Shown in pieces: positions 43,738-53,306 of a DNA stretch of 64,000 bases. The stretch covers positions 62,001 to 126,000 of the forward strand of contig NZ_CXWE01000001.1 in NCBI RefSeq assembly GCF_001404515.1, read 5' to 3'. Position numbers and translations under genes: made by a program. Under the pieces are notes generated by a model, which ran no database searches, was not told the DNA's origin, and was given only the letters and a program-made list of their open reading frames with translations. Source of the DNA: Roseibium album (GTDB lineage: Bacteria; Pseudomonadota; Alphaproteobacteria; Rhizobiales; Stappiaceae). The number at the start of each line of letters is the position of its first letter. Within the stretch, counting starts at the first letter, position 1.

Positions 43738-44496
43738 ATGGGAAAATACGAATACAAGATGCAGCGATTGTTTTTGCGGCACGTTCTTGCCGAAGGCGCC
43801 AGGATCGAGGCCGACCGAAGCCAGGCCAATTATCTGATGAATGTGCTGCGGATGAAGGACGGCGACTACTTGCTGGTCTTCAATGGCAATCACGGGGAAT
43901 GGCTTGCAAAAATCTCCAGCGGCAGCCGCCGTGATTGCGCACTGCAGGTGATGGAGCGCACGCGGGAGCAGACCGAGCACAATGATCTGATCTATCTATT
44001 CGCGCCGCTCAAACATGCCAGGCTCGACTACATGGTGCAAAAGGCGGTGGAGATGGGTGTGGGCAGTCTCCAGCCGGTCATGACCCAGCACACTCAGTCC
44101 AGCCGCATCAACCTCGAGCGCATGGAAGCCAATGTCATCGAAGCCGCTGAACAGTGCGGCATTCTTTCAATTCCAGAAGTCATTGGTCCACAGTCTCTGA
44201 AAGACGTCCTGGCCGAGTGGCCGCAAATGCATCCGGACCGCCGTCTGCTGTTCTGCGACGAGGCGGAAGGAACGCACAATCCATTGCTGACCCTTGCACA
44301 GATGAAGGAAGCCGGTCCTCAACCGCTTGCGGTGATCGTCGGGCCGGAAGGCGGGTTTTCCGACGACGAGCGCAGCCATCTGCGTGGTCTGGATTTCGTT
44401 ACCGCAATTCCGCTCGGACCCCGTATATTGAGGGCCGATACTGCGGCGGTAGCCGCATTGACCATCATACAGGCAACGGTTGGCGACTGGAGATAA
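43738..44496 (+). CDS. rsmE: 16S rRNA (uracil-1498-N3)-methyltransferase RsmE
   Basis: 252 residues of the SPOUT class. The N-terminal PUA-like part contains [10 protein letters not shown] and [21 protein letters not shown]. The SPOUT knot contains [13 protein letters not shown] and [17 protein letters not shown], the SAM-binding signatures. The start at 43738 fits alphaproteobacterial homologues, which carry a short extension before MQRLF. It methylates U1498 of 16S rRNA. Its stop overlaps the ribosome-binding site of the cyclase gene, so the two may be coupled. Confidence 0.93.
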   Translation: MGKYEYKMQRLFLRHVLAEGARIEADRSQANYLMNVLRMKDGDYLLVFNGNHGEWLAKISSGSRRDCALQVMERTREQTEHNDLIYLFAPLKHARLDYMVQKAVEMGVGSLQPVMTQHTQSSRINLERMEANVIEAAEQCGILSIPEVIGPQSLKDVLAEWPQMHPDRRLLFCDEAEGTHNPLLTLAQMKEAGPQPLAVIVGPEGGFSDDERSHLRGLDFVTAIPLGPRILRADTAAVAALTIIQATVGDWR

Positions 44497-44500
44497 CTCA

Positions 44501-46267
44501 TTGCAGCAGGACATCCTTCCACCGGGAGATTCCTCATCCGGACGTGGCAAGGCGCTTGAAAAATCCGGTGTGGATCAACCGGATTCCGATGCTGTGATGG
44601 AGACAGACCGCAATCGTTTCCGGCTTCCCGTGGGAATAGCGCTCGGGTTGGTTTTTTCACTGCTGCTGGTCGTGATCTGCGGCATCATCATTTCCTATAT
44701 GGCGTCTGCCGACAGGCGGATCGCCGGGCGATTGCTGGATGAGCAGGCATTGGCCGTTCTGAAGGGCAATGAAGCGACCCTGAAGCAATTTTTCCAGAAG
44801 CAGGAACAGTTCCTCAGGTCGATTGCTGTTCATGCCTCCGCATCCGGCGAGCAGTTTGGGGACGCAGATCTGGCACCTTATCTCAGGCTCTTGCCCGACG
44901 GCGCAATGCTGGAACTCGGGCAAACGGGTCTGAGTGAAACACCGGGTGACGAGAAACCGATCGTTGCCTGGGCGCCATTCCGGTACAAGGAAGGATTTTC
45001 AACCGCGGTTCTGGTCGCGGAACTCGGCCTTGGCGACACCCGGTCGCTTTTCGCCTTTTACCCTCAGCCCGTGTTTGCCGGGATTGCTGACCAGATGTCC
45101 TGGGAAGGCCGGCAGAAGGTGTTTCTTTTGGAAAGCCGGGACAAGGCAATCGTGGTGGAGGGGGTGCCGGAAAACGATTTTGCTTCCAGACCGCAAAGCC
45201 CCCTGCCGGATCTTGCGGACCTCAAGAACACTCCTTTGCACCTGATCTGGAAGGATCAGCAACAGGCCCACAATATGGGAGGGGAGGTTGATGGCCGGGT
45301 GTTTCCCGGTGAAAGAGGCATGTTCACGGCGATCTTCTCCAAAGTGGATGAAGGTCCAGCCGAGGGCTGGATTGTCGGCACGCTCTATCAGGCAGATCAG
45401 TTCGGCGCTGCACTCGATCAGACCCGTATTGTCCTTTATGCCGCAATTGTCGCGTTGTTCGTTGGGGCGCTGTTGTCCTTCATGGTCGGACGCATGTTGG
45501 GCAGACCCCTGAGACGGCTGGCTCATTCCGCCGCCGAGCTGCGGCAACTGAATTTTGAGGCGGCTGAACGTCTGCCGCGGTCACGGCTGGCCGAGCTGGA
45601 CCATGTCAACCAGGCCTTCAACGGTTCTGTCGGTGCGCTGAACGCCTTTGCCAGGTATGTTCCCCGGCAGCTTGTGTCCCGCCTAATCGAAGAAGGCATG
45701 ACAAGTGCGCGGAATATCGAATTGCGCGAGATGACGATCGTTTTTGCCGACCTCGCGGGTTTTACCGGGCTGGCCTCTCACCTGTCTGCGGAGGAAACCG
45801 CGTCTTACCTCAACGGGTACTTCGAAACTGTTTCCGATGCGATCGCCGAAAGCCAGGGAACGATTGACAAGTTTCTGGGGGACGGTGTCATGGCGTTCTG
45901 GGGCGCGCCGTCCGACCAGCCCGATCACGCGGCCATGGCGATCAAGGCGGTCAAGTCTCTCGCTGAACGGATCAATCAGTCACCGGACATCGATTTGCGG
46001 GTCCGGATAGGTGTGCACACCGGAAAGGTGGTTGTCGGCGATATCGGAACCTCCTCGCGCATGAACTACACCGTCATTGGCGACGCCGTGAATGTCGCTG
46101 CGAGACTGCAGGAATATGGTAAACTGGTCGACCCCGACGCAAAGGTGATTGCGCTTGCAAGCGCGCAAACCATGGCGCATCTGCCGGAAGGTGCGAGCAC
46201 AACCAGTCTCGGCCCGGTGCAACTGCGTGGTCGGGACGATCCGCTATCCGTGTTCAGAATTGCGTGA
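44501..46267 (+). CDS. Membrane-anchored class III adenylate/guanylate cyclase
   Basis: About 588 residues. An N-terminal TM helix (near residues 45-68), an extracytoplasmic sensor region of about 240 residues, TM2 (about 308-330) and a HAMP-like linker are followed by the class III catalytic domain. Metal-binding Asp417 lies in FADLAGF and Asp461 in KFLGDGVMAFWG; purine-site and transition-state segments are seen as VIGDAVNVAARL. The TTG at 44501 with GGAG 9 nt upstream (overlapping the rsmE end) is preferred; an ATG at 44597 is the alternative. It should make cAMP in response to an external or envelope signal. Confidence 0.88.
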   Translation: MQQDILPPGDSSSGRGKALEKSGVDQPDSDAVMETDRNRFRLPVGIALGLVFSLLLVVICGIIISYMASADRRIAGRLLDEQALAVLKGNEATLKQFFQKQEQFLRSIAVHASASGEQFGDADLAPYLRLLPDGAMLELGQTGLSETPGDEKPIVAWAPFRYKEGFSTAVLVAELGLGDTRSLFAFYPQPVFAGIADQMSWEGRQKVFLLESRDKAIVVEGVPENDFASRPQSPLPDLADLKNTPLHLIWKDQQQAHNMGGEVDGRVFPGERGMFTAIFSKVDEGPAEGWIVGTLYQADQFGAALDQTRIVLYAAIVALFVGALLSFMVGRMLGRPLRRLAHSAAELRQLNFEAAERLPRSRLAELDHVNQAFNGSVGALNAFARYVPRQLVSRLIEEGMTSARNIELREMTIVFADLAGFTGLASHLSAEETASYLNGYFETVSDAIAESQGTIDKFLGDGVMAFWGAPSDQPDHAAMAIKAVKSLAERINQSPDIDLRVRIGVHTGKVVVGDIGTSSRMNYTVIGDAVNVAARLQEYGKLVDPDAKVIALASAQTMAHLPEGASTTSLGPVQLRGRDDPLSVFRIA

Positions 46268-46427
46268 ACGAACGCATCTGCGGTTTCCTTCCTTGCATTC
46301 TTGTTTCAAGCCTCCTAAATCACGCAAGCTCGAGTGCGTTTTACATGAAACGTGCCGGATCAATGCGGAAACGAGAGTGCTCACAACGCGTTTCGTGACT
46401 TGCCGCGCAGACACTTAGGACGGTTTC

Positions 46428-47801
46428 ATGGCCCGCGATACGGTCGATACCACACCGATTGAAACTGTTGCGGACCTTGCCGCAACTCTCGAAGAGGGCT
46501 GCAAGCCGGAAGACCGTTTCCGGATCGGCACAGAGCACGAGAAGTTCGGTTTCTGTCTGAAGCAATTGTCTCCCATTCCGTATGAAGGTTCCAACGGAGT
46601 CGAAGCGGTTCTGGAAGGCATGGAAAGTCTCCTTGGCTGGGAGCGCATCGAAGACGCAGGCAAGATCATCGGTCTCGCCGACAACGAGGGTGGGGGTGCA
46701 ATTTCCATTGAGCCGGGAGGACAGTTCGAACTCTCCGGAGCCCCGTTGGAAAATCTCCACCAGACCTGCCGTGAAGCCAATCAGCATCTGGCCCATGTCC
46801 GCCAGATCGCCGAGCCGATGGGTGTCGGCTTCCTGGGAATCGGCATGACGCCGACATGGACGCGTGCGGAAATTCCGCGCATGCCGAAGTCCCGCTATGA
46901 CATCATGACCAATTACATGCCGAAGGTCGGTTCGCTCGGCCTCGACATGATGTATCGAACGTCGACGATCCAGGTGAACCTCGATTTCTCCTCAGAGGCC
47001 GACATGATCCGCAAAATGCGCATTGGCCTTGCGCTTCAGCCGATCGCGACCGCCATGTTTGCAAATTCTCCGTTTACCGACGGCAAGCCGAACGGGTTCA
47101 AGTCTTTCCGCGCGCAGATCTGGACCGATACCGACGTGGACAGAACAGGCGACATTCCCTTTGTATTCGAACAAGGGTTCGGTTTTGAGCGCTACGTGGA
47201 CTGGGCACTCGACGTGCCGATGTATTTCGTCAAGCGCGGAGAGACCTATTACGACGTGACGGATACGACCTTCCGCCAGTTCATGAAGGGGGCGCTGGAA
47301 GGCAGGGTTCCCGATGCCACGCCAAGTCTTGGCGATTGGAACAACCACATTTCAACACTCTTCCCGGATGTCCGACTGAAGAAATTCATTGAGATGCGTG
47401 GGGCCGATGGTGGGCCCTGGCGCCGCATTTGCGCGCTTCCCGCCCTTTGGGTCGGACTGCTTTACGACAGCGGTGTGCTCGACCAGGCCTGGGAACTGGT
47501 CAAGGACTGGACCGCGGAAGAGCGCGCCGCATTGCGCAGCGGCGTTCCGGGGTCGGCCTTGCAGACACCTTTCCGGCAAGGAACGGTTCTCGACGTTGCC
47601 AAGGATGTACTGGCCCTGGCGCAAGAGGGACTGAAGCGGCGCAACCGGCTTAGCGACGGCGACCTGGACGAACGAGTCCACCTGGCGCCGCTCGAGGAAG
47701 GCCTTGCCGCGGGCATGTGCCCGGCAGACATTCTGCTGCAGCGCTACAACGGCTCCTGGAACGGTGACATCACGCAGGTGTTTCGCGAATACGCTTACTA
47801 G
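46428..47801 (+). CDS. gshA: Glutamate--cysteine ligase (plant/alphaproteobacterial type)
   Basis: 457 residues, matching the class found in plants and Alphaproteobacteria. Recognisable parts are RIGTEHEKFGF (glutamate/ATP site), SIEPGGQFELSGAPL, the MPKSRYDIMTNYMPKVGS stretch and TSTIQVNLDF. It catalyses the first step of glutathione synthesis. It follows the cyclase gene by 160 bp with no obvious hairpin. AGGACGG precedes the ATG. Confidence 0.95.
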   Translation: MARDTVDTTPIETVADLAATLEEGCKPEDRFRIGTEHEKFGFCLKQLSPIPYEGSNGVEAVLEGMESLLGWERIEDAGKIIGLADNEGGGAISIEPGGQFELSGAPLENLHQTCREANQHLAHVRQIAEPMGVGFLGIGMTPTWTRAEIPRMPKSRYDIMTNYMPKVGSLGLDMMYRTSTIQVNLDFSSEADMIRKMRIGLALQPIATAMFANSPFTDGKPNGFKSFRAQIWTDTDVDRTGDIPFVFEQGFGFERYVDWALDVPMYFVKRGETYYDVTDTTFRQFMKGALEGRVPDATPSLGDWNNHISTLFPDVRLKKFIEMRGADGGPWRRICALPALWVGLLYDSGVLDQAWELVKDWTAEERAALRSGVPGSALQTPFRQGTVLDVAKDVLALAQEGLKRRNRLSDGDLDERVHLAPLEEGLAAGMCPADILLQRYNGSWNGDITQVFREYAY

Positions 47802-47898
47802 TCTGGTAATCGAGGTGCGCGTGTCGATTCGATCGTCTATGTGGAGGGCTTTCCGCAGATTGACTTTACCTGTCGGGCACATTTTCGAAGCACCGAAA

Positions 47899-48531
47899 AT
47901 GAACTTAGACAGCCTCATGAAGGACGTCGTTGCTCCGCTTCTCGACGAAAAAGGCTTCAGAGCCAGAAATCGTGTGTTTCGGCGAGTTTCCAATGGATTT
48001 GAGCACGTTGTTAGCTTCCAGAAAAGTCAGAACTGGAGCGCGCTCTATAAAGGTAAATTCTGCATCAATCTTTATTCGCATCCTTTGATCGATGGATATC
48101 CAGGATTTCCAAAGTTACCGTTGAGCTCTGGAGAACACCTGTTTTCTCGTCGAATGGCGGTGAATGAATTGCAAGACCAATGGTGGCGGATCGAAAAATT
48201 GTACCGGTCCGATGTGAGAGAGATTGAGGGTCTTTTGTCTCGGGAGCTGGATCTTTGGTTTTCGAAAACTGAAAGCGTGAAGGCGTTCTCTGAAAACTGT
48301 CCTTCGCAGGAACTTGAGTTCAAGCAGACAGCAAGTTTCCTTGGCGTGCTGCCTTGCTGGTTGGCATATGCGCATGCAGCGATCTTTGCGACGCTGAAAA
48401 AAGATCAATGTGCCATGAAAATGGCCGACGCGGCTCTACTCGCCTCAGGGCCTCAGGCAGACCTGTTTGATGAGAATGTTCGCGAGTTTAAACAGGCTAT
48501 ATTTGACAGATTGGCTCAGCTCAATCCTTGA
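47899..48531 (+). CDS. DUF4304-like protein
   Basis: 210 residues. The N-terminal part LDSLMKDVVAPLLDEKGF, RRVSNGFEHVVSFQKSQN and KFCINLYSH matches the DUF4304 pattern. The open frame extends upstream into gshA but the ATG at 47899 matches the family start; the ribosome-binding site is weak. Codon use is visibly more AT-rich (many TTT, AAA, TTG, TAT codons) than its neighbours, which suggests recent acquisition. Function unknown. Confidence 0.8.
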   Translation: MNLDSLMKDVVAPLLDEKGFRARNRVFRRVSNGFEHVVSFQKSQNWSALYKGKFCINLYSHPLIDGYPGFPKLPLSSGEHLFSRRMAVNELQDQWWRIEKLYRSDVREIEGLLSRELDLWFSKTESVKAFSENCPSQELEFKQTASFLGVLPCWLAYAHAAIFATLKKDQCAMKMADAALLASGPQADLFDENVREFKQAIFDRLAQLNP

Positions 48532-48807
48532 CAAGTTAGTCAGTTGGAAAACGGCAAGATACGAAATTTTTTTCTTTTTCCCGAAGACTGCCTCGCCGAT
48601 GATCCAAATCGGCTAAGTTACAAAAGGCTTCGCTAGTTTCTTGTTATTCTGGTTTTCTTGAAGCTGATTGAAGCCATCGCAAAAAAGATCAGTGACCAAA
48701 AGAGCCTGGTCTCGCGTGCGAATTGACCTGAGCCCCCTGAAGCGTCACTCTTGTACCGGTTGGTCTTGTTCCTCAGGACCTCGCTGGAAATTGACCGGAG
48801 CAAAGCG

Positions 48808-49575
48808 ATGACGGGCAGCGACAAGGGTGCGCCTCCATTTGACGTTTTTTCGTTGGCGGAGGATGTCAGAGAGCGGTTTGGCTGGTCGAACGACGACTTG
48901 AGTCGCGTGATGGAGCAGCTTTTGCCTGCGGCTCTCAACGGCTTCCGGCATTTTGGCAGCACGGTGCCCGGATTTTCGGATTTTCCCGGTCTGCCGTCTT
49001 CATTCGATGAGGCGGTGAAGTCTCCTTTTGCCGGGTTTGTTCAAAATGCATCTGAAACCGCTCTAACGCCCTTTTTTGGTCCGGAAGCGGTTCAAAAGGC
49101 GCTTGCCGGACAGATATCCGGTCTTACCGGTCTGCAGAGCGATGCCATTCAGGAAATGATGCCTGTTGCGGCAACGCTCGCCATGGGGCAGGTGGCGCGC
49201 CCCTTTGTGCACGGGGAGGCGCGCAATCTCCTTGATGCCTATCTGCGTGGCTTCGCCCGTGGCCGTCCCAAACCTCAGCCGACACCGGTCGACTACATGC
49301 AAGGTTATGCGGACGCAATGAACGCATTCTGGGGGTCATTTCTCCAGCCGGCCAGCCTTGTGACCGAAACCCGGGAAACGGAAGAAGACGCAGCACCTGA
49401 ACCGGAGCCCGAGGAAGAGCCGGAGGCTCCCGAGGAAGATCTTGACGCCGAATCCTCCGAGATAGATGAAATGGTATCGAATTGGCTGGCAGCCGGCCGG
49501 GATTTTCAGTCGAGCCAGTTCAAGGCATTCGACAGTTTCTTTGAAAAAGCGGCGCGGGACTACGACAAGAAATGA
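48808..49575 (+). CDS. Protein of unknown function with acidic linker
   Basis: 255 residues, soluble. The N-terminal part contains FGWSNDDLSRVMEQLLPAALNGFR, faintly like DUF937. A Gly/Ala-rich middle segment follows (FFGPEAVQKALAGQISGLTGL). A Glu/Pro-rich linker (EPEPEEEPEAPEEDLDAE, about 210-228) connects to a C-terminal helix. GGAG lies 7 nt before the chosen ATG; an upstream in-frame start has no such site. I do not recognise the family with confidence. Some phasin-like and polymer-granule proteins have a similar layout, but this is speculation. Confidence 0.75.
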   Translation: MTGSDKGAPPFDVFSLAEDVRERFGWSNDDLSRVMEQLLPAALNGFRHFGSTVPGFSDFPGLPSSFDEAVKSPFAGFVQNASETALTPFFGPEAVQKALAGQISGLTGLQSDAIQEMMPVAATLAMGQVARPFVHGEARNLLDAYLRGFARGRPKPQPTPVDYMQGYADAMNAFWGSFLQPASLVTETRETEEDAAPEPEPEEEPEAPEEDLDAESSEIDEMVSNWLAAGRDFQSSQFKAFDSFFEKAARDYDKK

Positions 49576-49586
49576 ACTGATCTGGC

Positions 49587-49614
49587 AAAAAAAAGACCCG
49601 CCAAAAGGCGGGTC
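49587..49614 (-). terminator. Rho-independent terminator
   Basis: GACCCGCC-AAAA-GGCGGGTC 8-bp stem with eight A on the plus-strand left side, which read as an eight-U tract on the minus strand. It terminates the minus-strand DUF1127 gene and may also end the plus-strand gene that converges here. Confidence 0.85.
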
Positions 49615-49672
49615 AGTGAATGTCAGCAAGGTTTGCCGACAGGGGGCTGCAATCGGGGGGACTCGATTGGGA

Positions 49673-49993
49673 TCAGGCAGCGATCTGCCCGGATTTCGGC
49701 TTGCATCCGTCAATGAGCGTAAGGGCCGGATTCTCCTTCGCGGTGTTGGCAGCGCTGAGATGCGTCGGCAAAGCGAATTCCGGAAGATTGCTCAGTGAAG
49801 ATGTCGGATCTCGGTAGAAGGGGAGGGCCAACGCTCGTCGAACGTCGCTCCGCGTCAAACCGATGTCCTTCAACTGCTCGTCGGACCAATACTTGAGTTC
49901 GGTCACATGGCGGCGGTTCGTAAACACACGCCATGCACGGGCAGCCATCTGCCCGAAGAGAGCGACGAAGGGGATGCTTGCGATATGTGTCAT
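49673..49993 (-). CDS. DUF1127 domain protein
   Basis: 106 residues. The DUF1127 core (WSDEQLKDIGLTRSDVRRAL, YjiS-like) is at about 35-60, preceded by a hydrophobic stretch and RRHVTELKY. A longer C-terminal tail than usual (about 45 residues) follows. Small arginine-rich DUF1127 proteins in Alphaproteobacteria have been linked to RNA binding and phosphate or carbon metabolism. It is divergent from the first LysR gene. Confidence 0.88.
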   Translation of the reverse strand: MTHIASIPFVALFGQMAARAWRVFTNRRHVTELKYWSDEQLKDIGLTRSDVRRALALPFYRDPTSSLSNLPEFALPTHLSAANTAKENPALTLIDGCKPKSGQIAA

Positions 49994-50219
49994 GGCAAAA
50001 GTCTCCTGTTAGCGGCCGAACGAAGTTTCGGCAACTTGTTCCGCGCCGGTCGTGGCGATCATTGTCTGAGGAACATCCTCAAGATGCGCTATCTTCAAAC
50101 ATAATTCCAACGAATGTTTTTGATGGAATTGATCAGTATGCGTGATGTAAGTTTTTCGACAGGCAGGCAGGTCGCGTGATGGTCGAACAGTCAATAAACA
50201 TTTCCCGATCGAATGAGTG

Positions 50220-50234
50220 TCATGTTACACATGA
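50220..50234. promoter_or_regulatory. LysR-type dyad candidate
   Basis: TCATG-TTACA-CATGA perfect dyad, 26 bp upstream of the LysR start and in the divergent region with the DUF1127 gene. It contains a T-N11-A core typical of LysR sites, but such patterns are common by chance. Confidence 0.35.
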
Positions 50235-50259
50235 TCATCTCTTATAGTTTGGAGTGGAA

Positions 50260-51135
50260 ATGCTCGACCTGGATCAGCTACGAACTTTTGTCTCGATCGC
50301 GGAAAGCGGCAGTTTCACCAAGGCAGCCGACAATGTGAACAAGACACAGTCGGCGGTTTCCATGCAGATGCGACGGTTGGAAGAACGCATCGGCAAACCG
50401 CTCTTCGTGCGGGTCGGGCGTCAGTCCCGGTTGACCGAGCATGGCGAACGGCTGCTTCATTATGCCCGCAGGCTTGTCCAGCTGAACGATGAAACACTTG
50501 CCGCCTTTGACGATACCGAACTTGCCGGTCTTGTGCGTCTGGGAACTCCGGATGACTACGCCGACCGCTTTCTGCCCGAGATTCTTGCCAGGTTTTCAAG
50601 GTCCAATCCCAAGGCTGAAGTAAGCGTTGTGTGCGCGCCCACCCCCAATCTTGCCGACATGATCTCCGAAGGAGAACTGGACGTCGCGATCATCACGCAT
50701 GTTCAAAAGAAAGGTCGCAAACACGTGGATCTTGTGCGCCGCGAACCACTTTTATGGGTCGTTTCGGCGCGCCATGCGGTTGAAAACGAGTCTCCTTTAC
50801 CTTTGGCGCTGGGCCGTGCGACATGCGACTGGCGAAAGGCGGCGATCAATGCACTTGGAGACCAGATGCGCGAACACCGCCTGCTTTATTCAAGCTGGAA
50901 CTCCACGGCGGTGGGGGCAGCTGTCCTTGCGGGACTGGCAATTTCCGTTCTGCCGGAATCGGCCTTGCGCTCAGGTATGCGTGTCCTGACGGAAGCCGAT
51001 GGCTTTCCGAAACTTCCTGATTGCGAAATCGGCATCATGCGATCCTGGCACAACAGTTCGCGGGTAACGGACGCTCTGGTCGAACATATCGTTTCTTCGC
51101 TGGACAACCTCTCCGTTCCCCAGGCGGCGGAGTAG
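50260..51135 (+). CDS. LysR-family transcriptional regulator (tandem copy 1)
   Basis: 291 residues. The N-terminal winged HTH covers about 1-60 (DLDQLRTFVSIAESGSFTKA, then KTQSAVSMQMRRLEER). The LysR substrate domain follows from about 90. GGAG lies 5 nt before the ATG; an in-frame GTG two codons earlier is less likely. It is closely similar to the next gene, so the pair looks like a tandem duplication. Divergent DUF1127 gene; target unknown. Confidence 0.93.
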   Translation: MLDLDQLRTFVSIAESGSFTKAADNVNKTQSAVSMQMRRLEERIGKPLFVRVGRQSRLTEHGERLLHYARRLVQLNDETLAAFDDTELAGLVRLGTPDDYADRFLPEILARFSRSNPKAEVSVVCAPTPNLADMISEGELDVAIITHVQKKGRKHVDLVRREPLLWVVSARHAVENESPLPLALGRATCDWRKAAINALGDQMREHRLLYSSWNSTAVGAAVLAGLAISVLPESALRSGMRVLTEADGFPKLPDCEIGIMRSWHNSSRVTDALVEHIVSSLDNLSVPQAAE

Positions 51136-51305
51136 AAAGCGGTTTCTGTAAGTTTTGTTTTGTTTGCAATAACTTGCGTCGAGGACAAGTTGTTCGCTGG
51201 GCTGAAATATTGTTTGTAATGTAAGAATTTGTGATGTATCTTCGCTCAATTAATTCGAATCTCAAATCAACCGACTGACAAGTGGTTGTGCCGTGGAGCA
51301 TTCAC

Positions 51306-52196
51306 ATGAATCACGCGCTGGATATTGATCAGCTCCGCACGTTTTTAGCGATTGCGGAACTGGGCAGCTTCACCAAGGCAGGCGAAGCTGTGCACAAGAC
51401 GCAATCGGCTGTATCCATGCAGATGCGCCGGCTGGAAGAGCGCGTCGGACAGGCCATATTCATCAAGGACGGACGACAGTCACGGCTGACCGAAGACGGG
51501 CAGCGCCTGGTCGAATATGCCAGGCGGATGATCCTTCTGAACGACGAGACACTCACTGCATTCAACGGTCAAAAGGAAGTTGGCCACGTCAAGCTCGGCG
51601 TGCCGGACGATTACGCGGACCGTCTCTTGCCACAGGTTCTGGCCGCTTTTAACCGGCTGAATCCATCAATTGAAGTGCAGGTCGAGTGTTCGGGAAGCAG
51701 CAAACTGACTGAAGCGATCCGCGATGGAGCGCTGGATGTTGCCATCACCACGTCGAGCGATACGATGGATCTTCGCGGCGAGATCATCCGGCGCGAACCG
51801 CTCTACTGGGTGACATCCAGTCAGCATTGCGCGCATACGCAGGACATCATCCGCTTGGCGCTGGGGCCGTCGACCTGCGGTTGGCGGCGACTGTCGATGG
51901 ACGCGCTGGACAGGGTCGGGCGGCGATATCGCGTTTCTTATACCAGCTCCAGTGCGGCAGCTCTCGTTGGAGCGGTACAGGCAGGGCTTGCAGTCACCGT
52001 GTTTCCGGAAAGTGCGATCCGCGACGGAATGCGTATTCTGGATGAAAGGGACGGATTTCCTGCCCTGCCGTCTTGCGACATCGCCCTTTTGCGGTCGGAC
52101 ACGGCCCGAGAAGCCATGCACGATACCCTGTGCAATCACCTTGTCGCGGCAATCGGCAATGTCGGTGGCGGTACCGGCCAGCTTGCGGCTGAATAA
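51306..52196 (+). CDS. LysR-family transcriptional regulator (tandem copy 2)
   Basis: 296 residues. The HTH region (DIDQLRTFLAIAELGSFTKA, KTQSAVSMQMRRLEERVG) is nearly the same as copy 1; the ligand domain also aligns well (LGVPDDYADRLLPQVLA, AGLAVTVFPESAIRDGMRIL). GGAG lies 8 nt before the ATG. The intergenic DNA before it is AT-rich, so it has its own promoter. It converges on the DMT transporter gene. Confidence 0.93.
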   Translation: MNHALDIDQLRTFLAIAELGSFTKAGEAVHKTQSAVSMQMRRLEERVGQAIFIKDGRQSRLTEDGQRLVEYARRMILLNDETLTAFNGQKEVGHVKLGVPDDYADRLLPQVLAAFNRLNPSIEVQVECSGSSKLTEAIRDGALDVAITTSSDTMDLRGEIIRREPLYWVTSSQHCAHTQDIIRLALGPSTCGWRRLSMDALDRVGRRYRVSYTSSSAAALVGAVQAGLAVTVFPESAIRDGMRILDERDGFPALPSCDIALLRSDTAREAMHDTLCNHLVAAIGNVGGGTGQLAAE

Positions 52197-52237
52197 GATA
52201 TTCCGTCACCAGGTACTTTTGTTTCATGACTGGCGTT

Positions 52238-53155
52238 TCAACGCGCGCGCAGCATCAGAATGTTTCCGCCAAGCACGAAGACCACACCCAGGGCTGCAGC
52301 GGTGGTCCATTGGTATCCCTCAAAGATTGTCGAGAGCGTAAGCGCGACCACCGGAAACATGACGGTCGCATAACCTGCCCGCGCAGACCCGATCCGCCCC
52401 AGAAGGGTCAGATAGGACGCAAAGGCAATGACCGATGCGAAAATTGCAAGATAGACAAGTCCGCTGAAGTAGCTGATCGACCATTCGACGGCAAAACTCT
52501 GTCCACGAATGGCTGAAAACAATCCCAGAAACATCATTCCGTAGAACATGCCCCAGGCGGTCGCGGGGACTACTCCGATGCCGCGCCGTTGGGTGTCGGC
52601 GGAGACCATGTTGCCAACACAGAATGACAGCGTGCCTGCAACGCATATGCCCAGTCCGATTGCCGCATGTGTGTTGAATTCAGCACCGACCAGTTTCGGC
52701 CAGAACATCAGGGCGATCCCTGCAAACCCGATTGTGCCTGCCAACAGCGCCAGGGGATTGGGGCGCTGACCGAATACGATCAGCCCAAGAAACAGGTTGA
52801 AGATTGATGCGGTGGAGAAAATCACGGCAAGCAGCCCGGAGGGGATCTGCATGGCGCCATAGTAAAACAATGTAAAGTTGGTCGAGAATAAAAAGGCTCC
52901 AAGGCCTGCGAAGCGGAAGTGATCCTGCACTGGGAAGGACATGTTGTGGCCGCGGAATTTTGCCCATGCCATCATGACCGCAGCTGCCAGCACAAATCGC
53001 CAGAAGACGGAGACTTCCGGCGCCACGGTGGCAACCTGACTTTTCATCGCGATCCAGCTGAAGCCCCAGGCAAGCACCGTGGCTGCATAGAGCCCGTAAT
53101 CCATTGCAGAAAAACCGCCTGAACCGTTGCGGATCGCGGGGGAAGCGACGCTCAT
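52238..53155 (-). CDS. EamA/DMT-family transporter
   Basis: 305 residues, ten predicted helices in two EamA repeats (first from AATVLAWGFSWIAMKS, second from GICVAGTLSFCVGNMVS). The ATG at 53155 gives the usual length; an upstream start adds 20 residues that are not membrane-like. It is divergent from the glutamine amidotransferase gene. Probably exports amino acids or other small metabolites. Confidence 0.9.
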   Translation of the reverse strand: MSVASPAIRNGSGGFSAMDYGLYAATVLAWGFSWIAMKSQVATVAPEVSVFWRFVLAAAVMMAWAKFRGHNMSFPVQDHFRFAGLGAFLFSTNFTLFYYGAMQIPSGLLAVIFSTASIFNLFLGLIVFGQRPNPLALLAGTIGFAGIALMFWPKLVGAEFNTHAAIGLGICVAGTLSFCVGNMVSADTQRRGIGVVPATAWGMFYGMMFLGLFSAIRGQSFAVEWSISYFSGLVYLAIFASVIAFASYLTLLGRIGSARAGYATVMFPVVALTLSTIFEGYQWTTAAALGVVFVLGGNILMLRAR

Positions 53156-53306
53156 GAAAACACCATGCTTGGAAAATCCTGAAGGGAATCTGGCGTTCAA
53201 TTCACTTAAGCGCAAATGATTGTTTTTGATGTTTGCATCAAGAACTCAGATGATTACGGTCAACCAGCGAAAGCGGTTTGAGCAACTGGAAGACACGGGA
53301 GACGGG

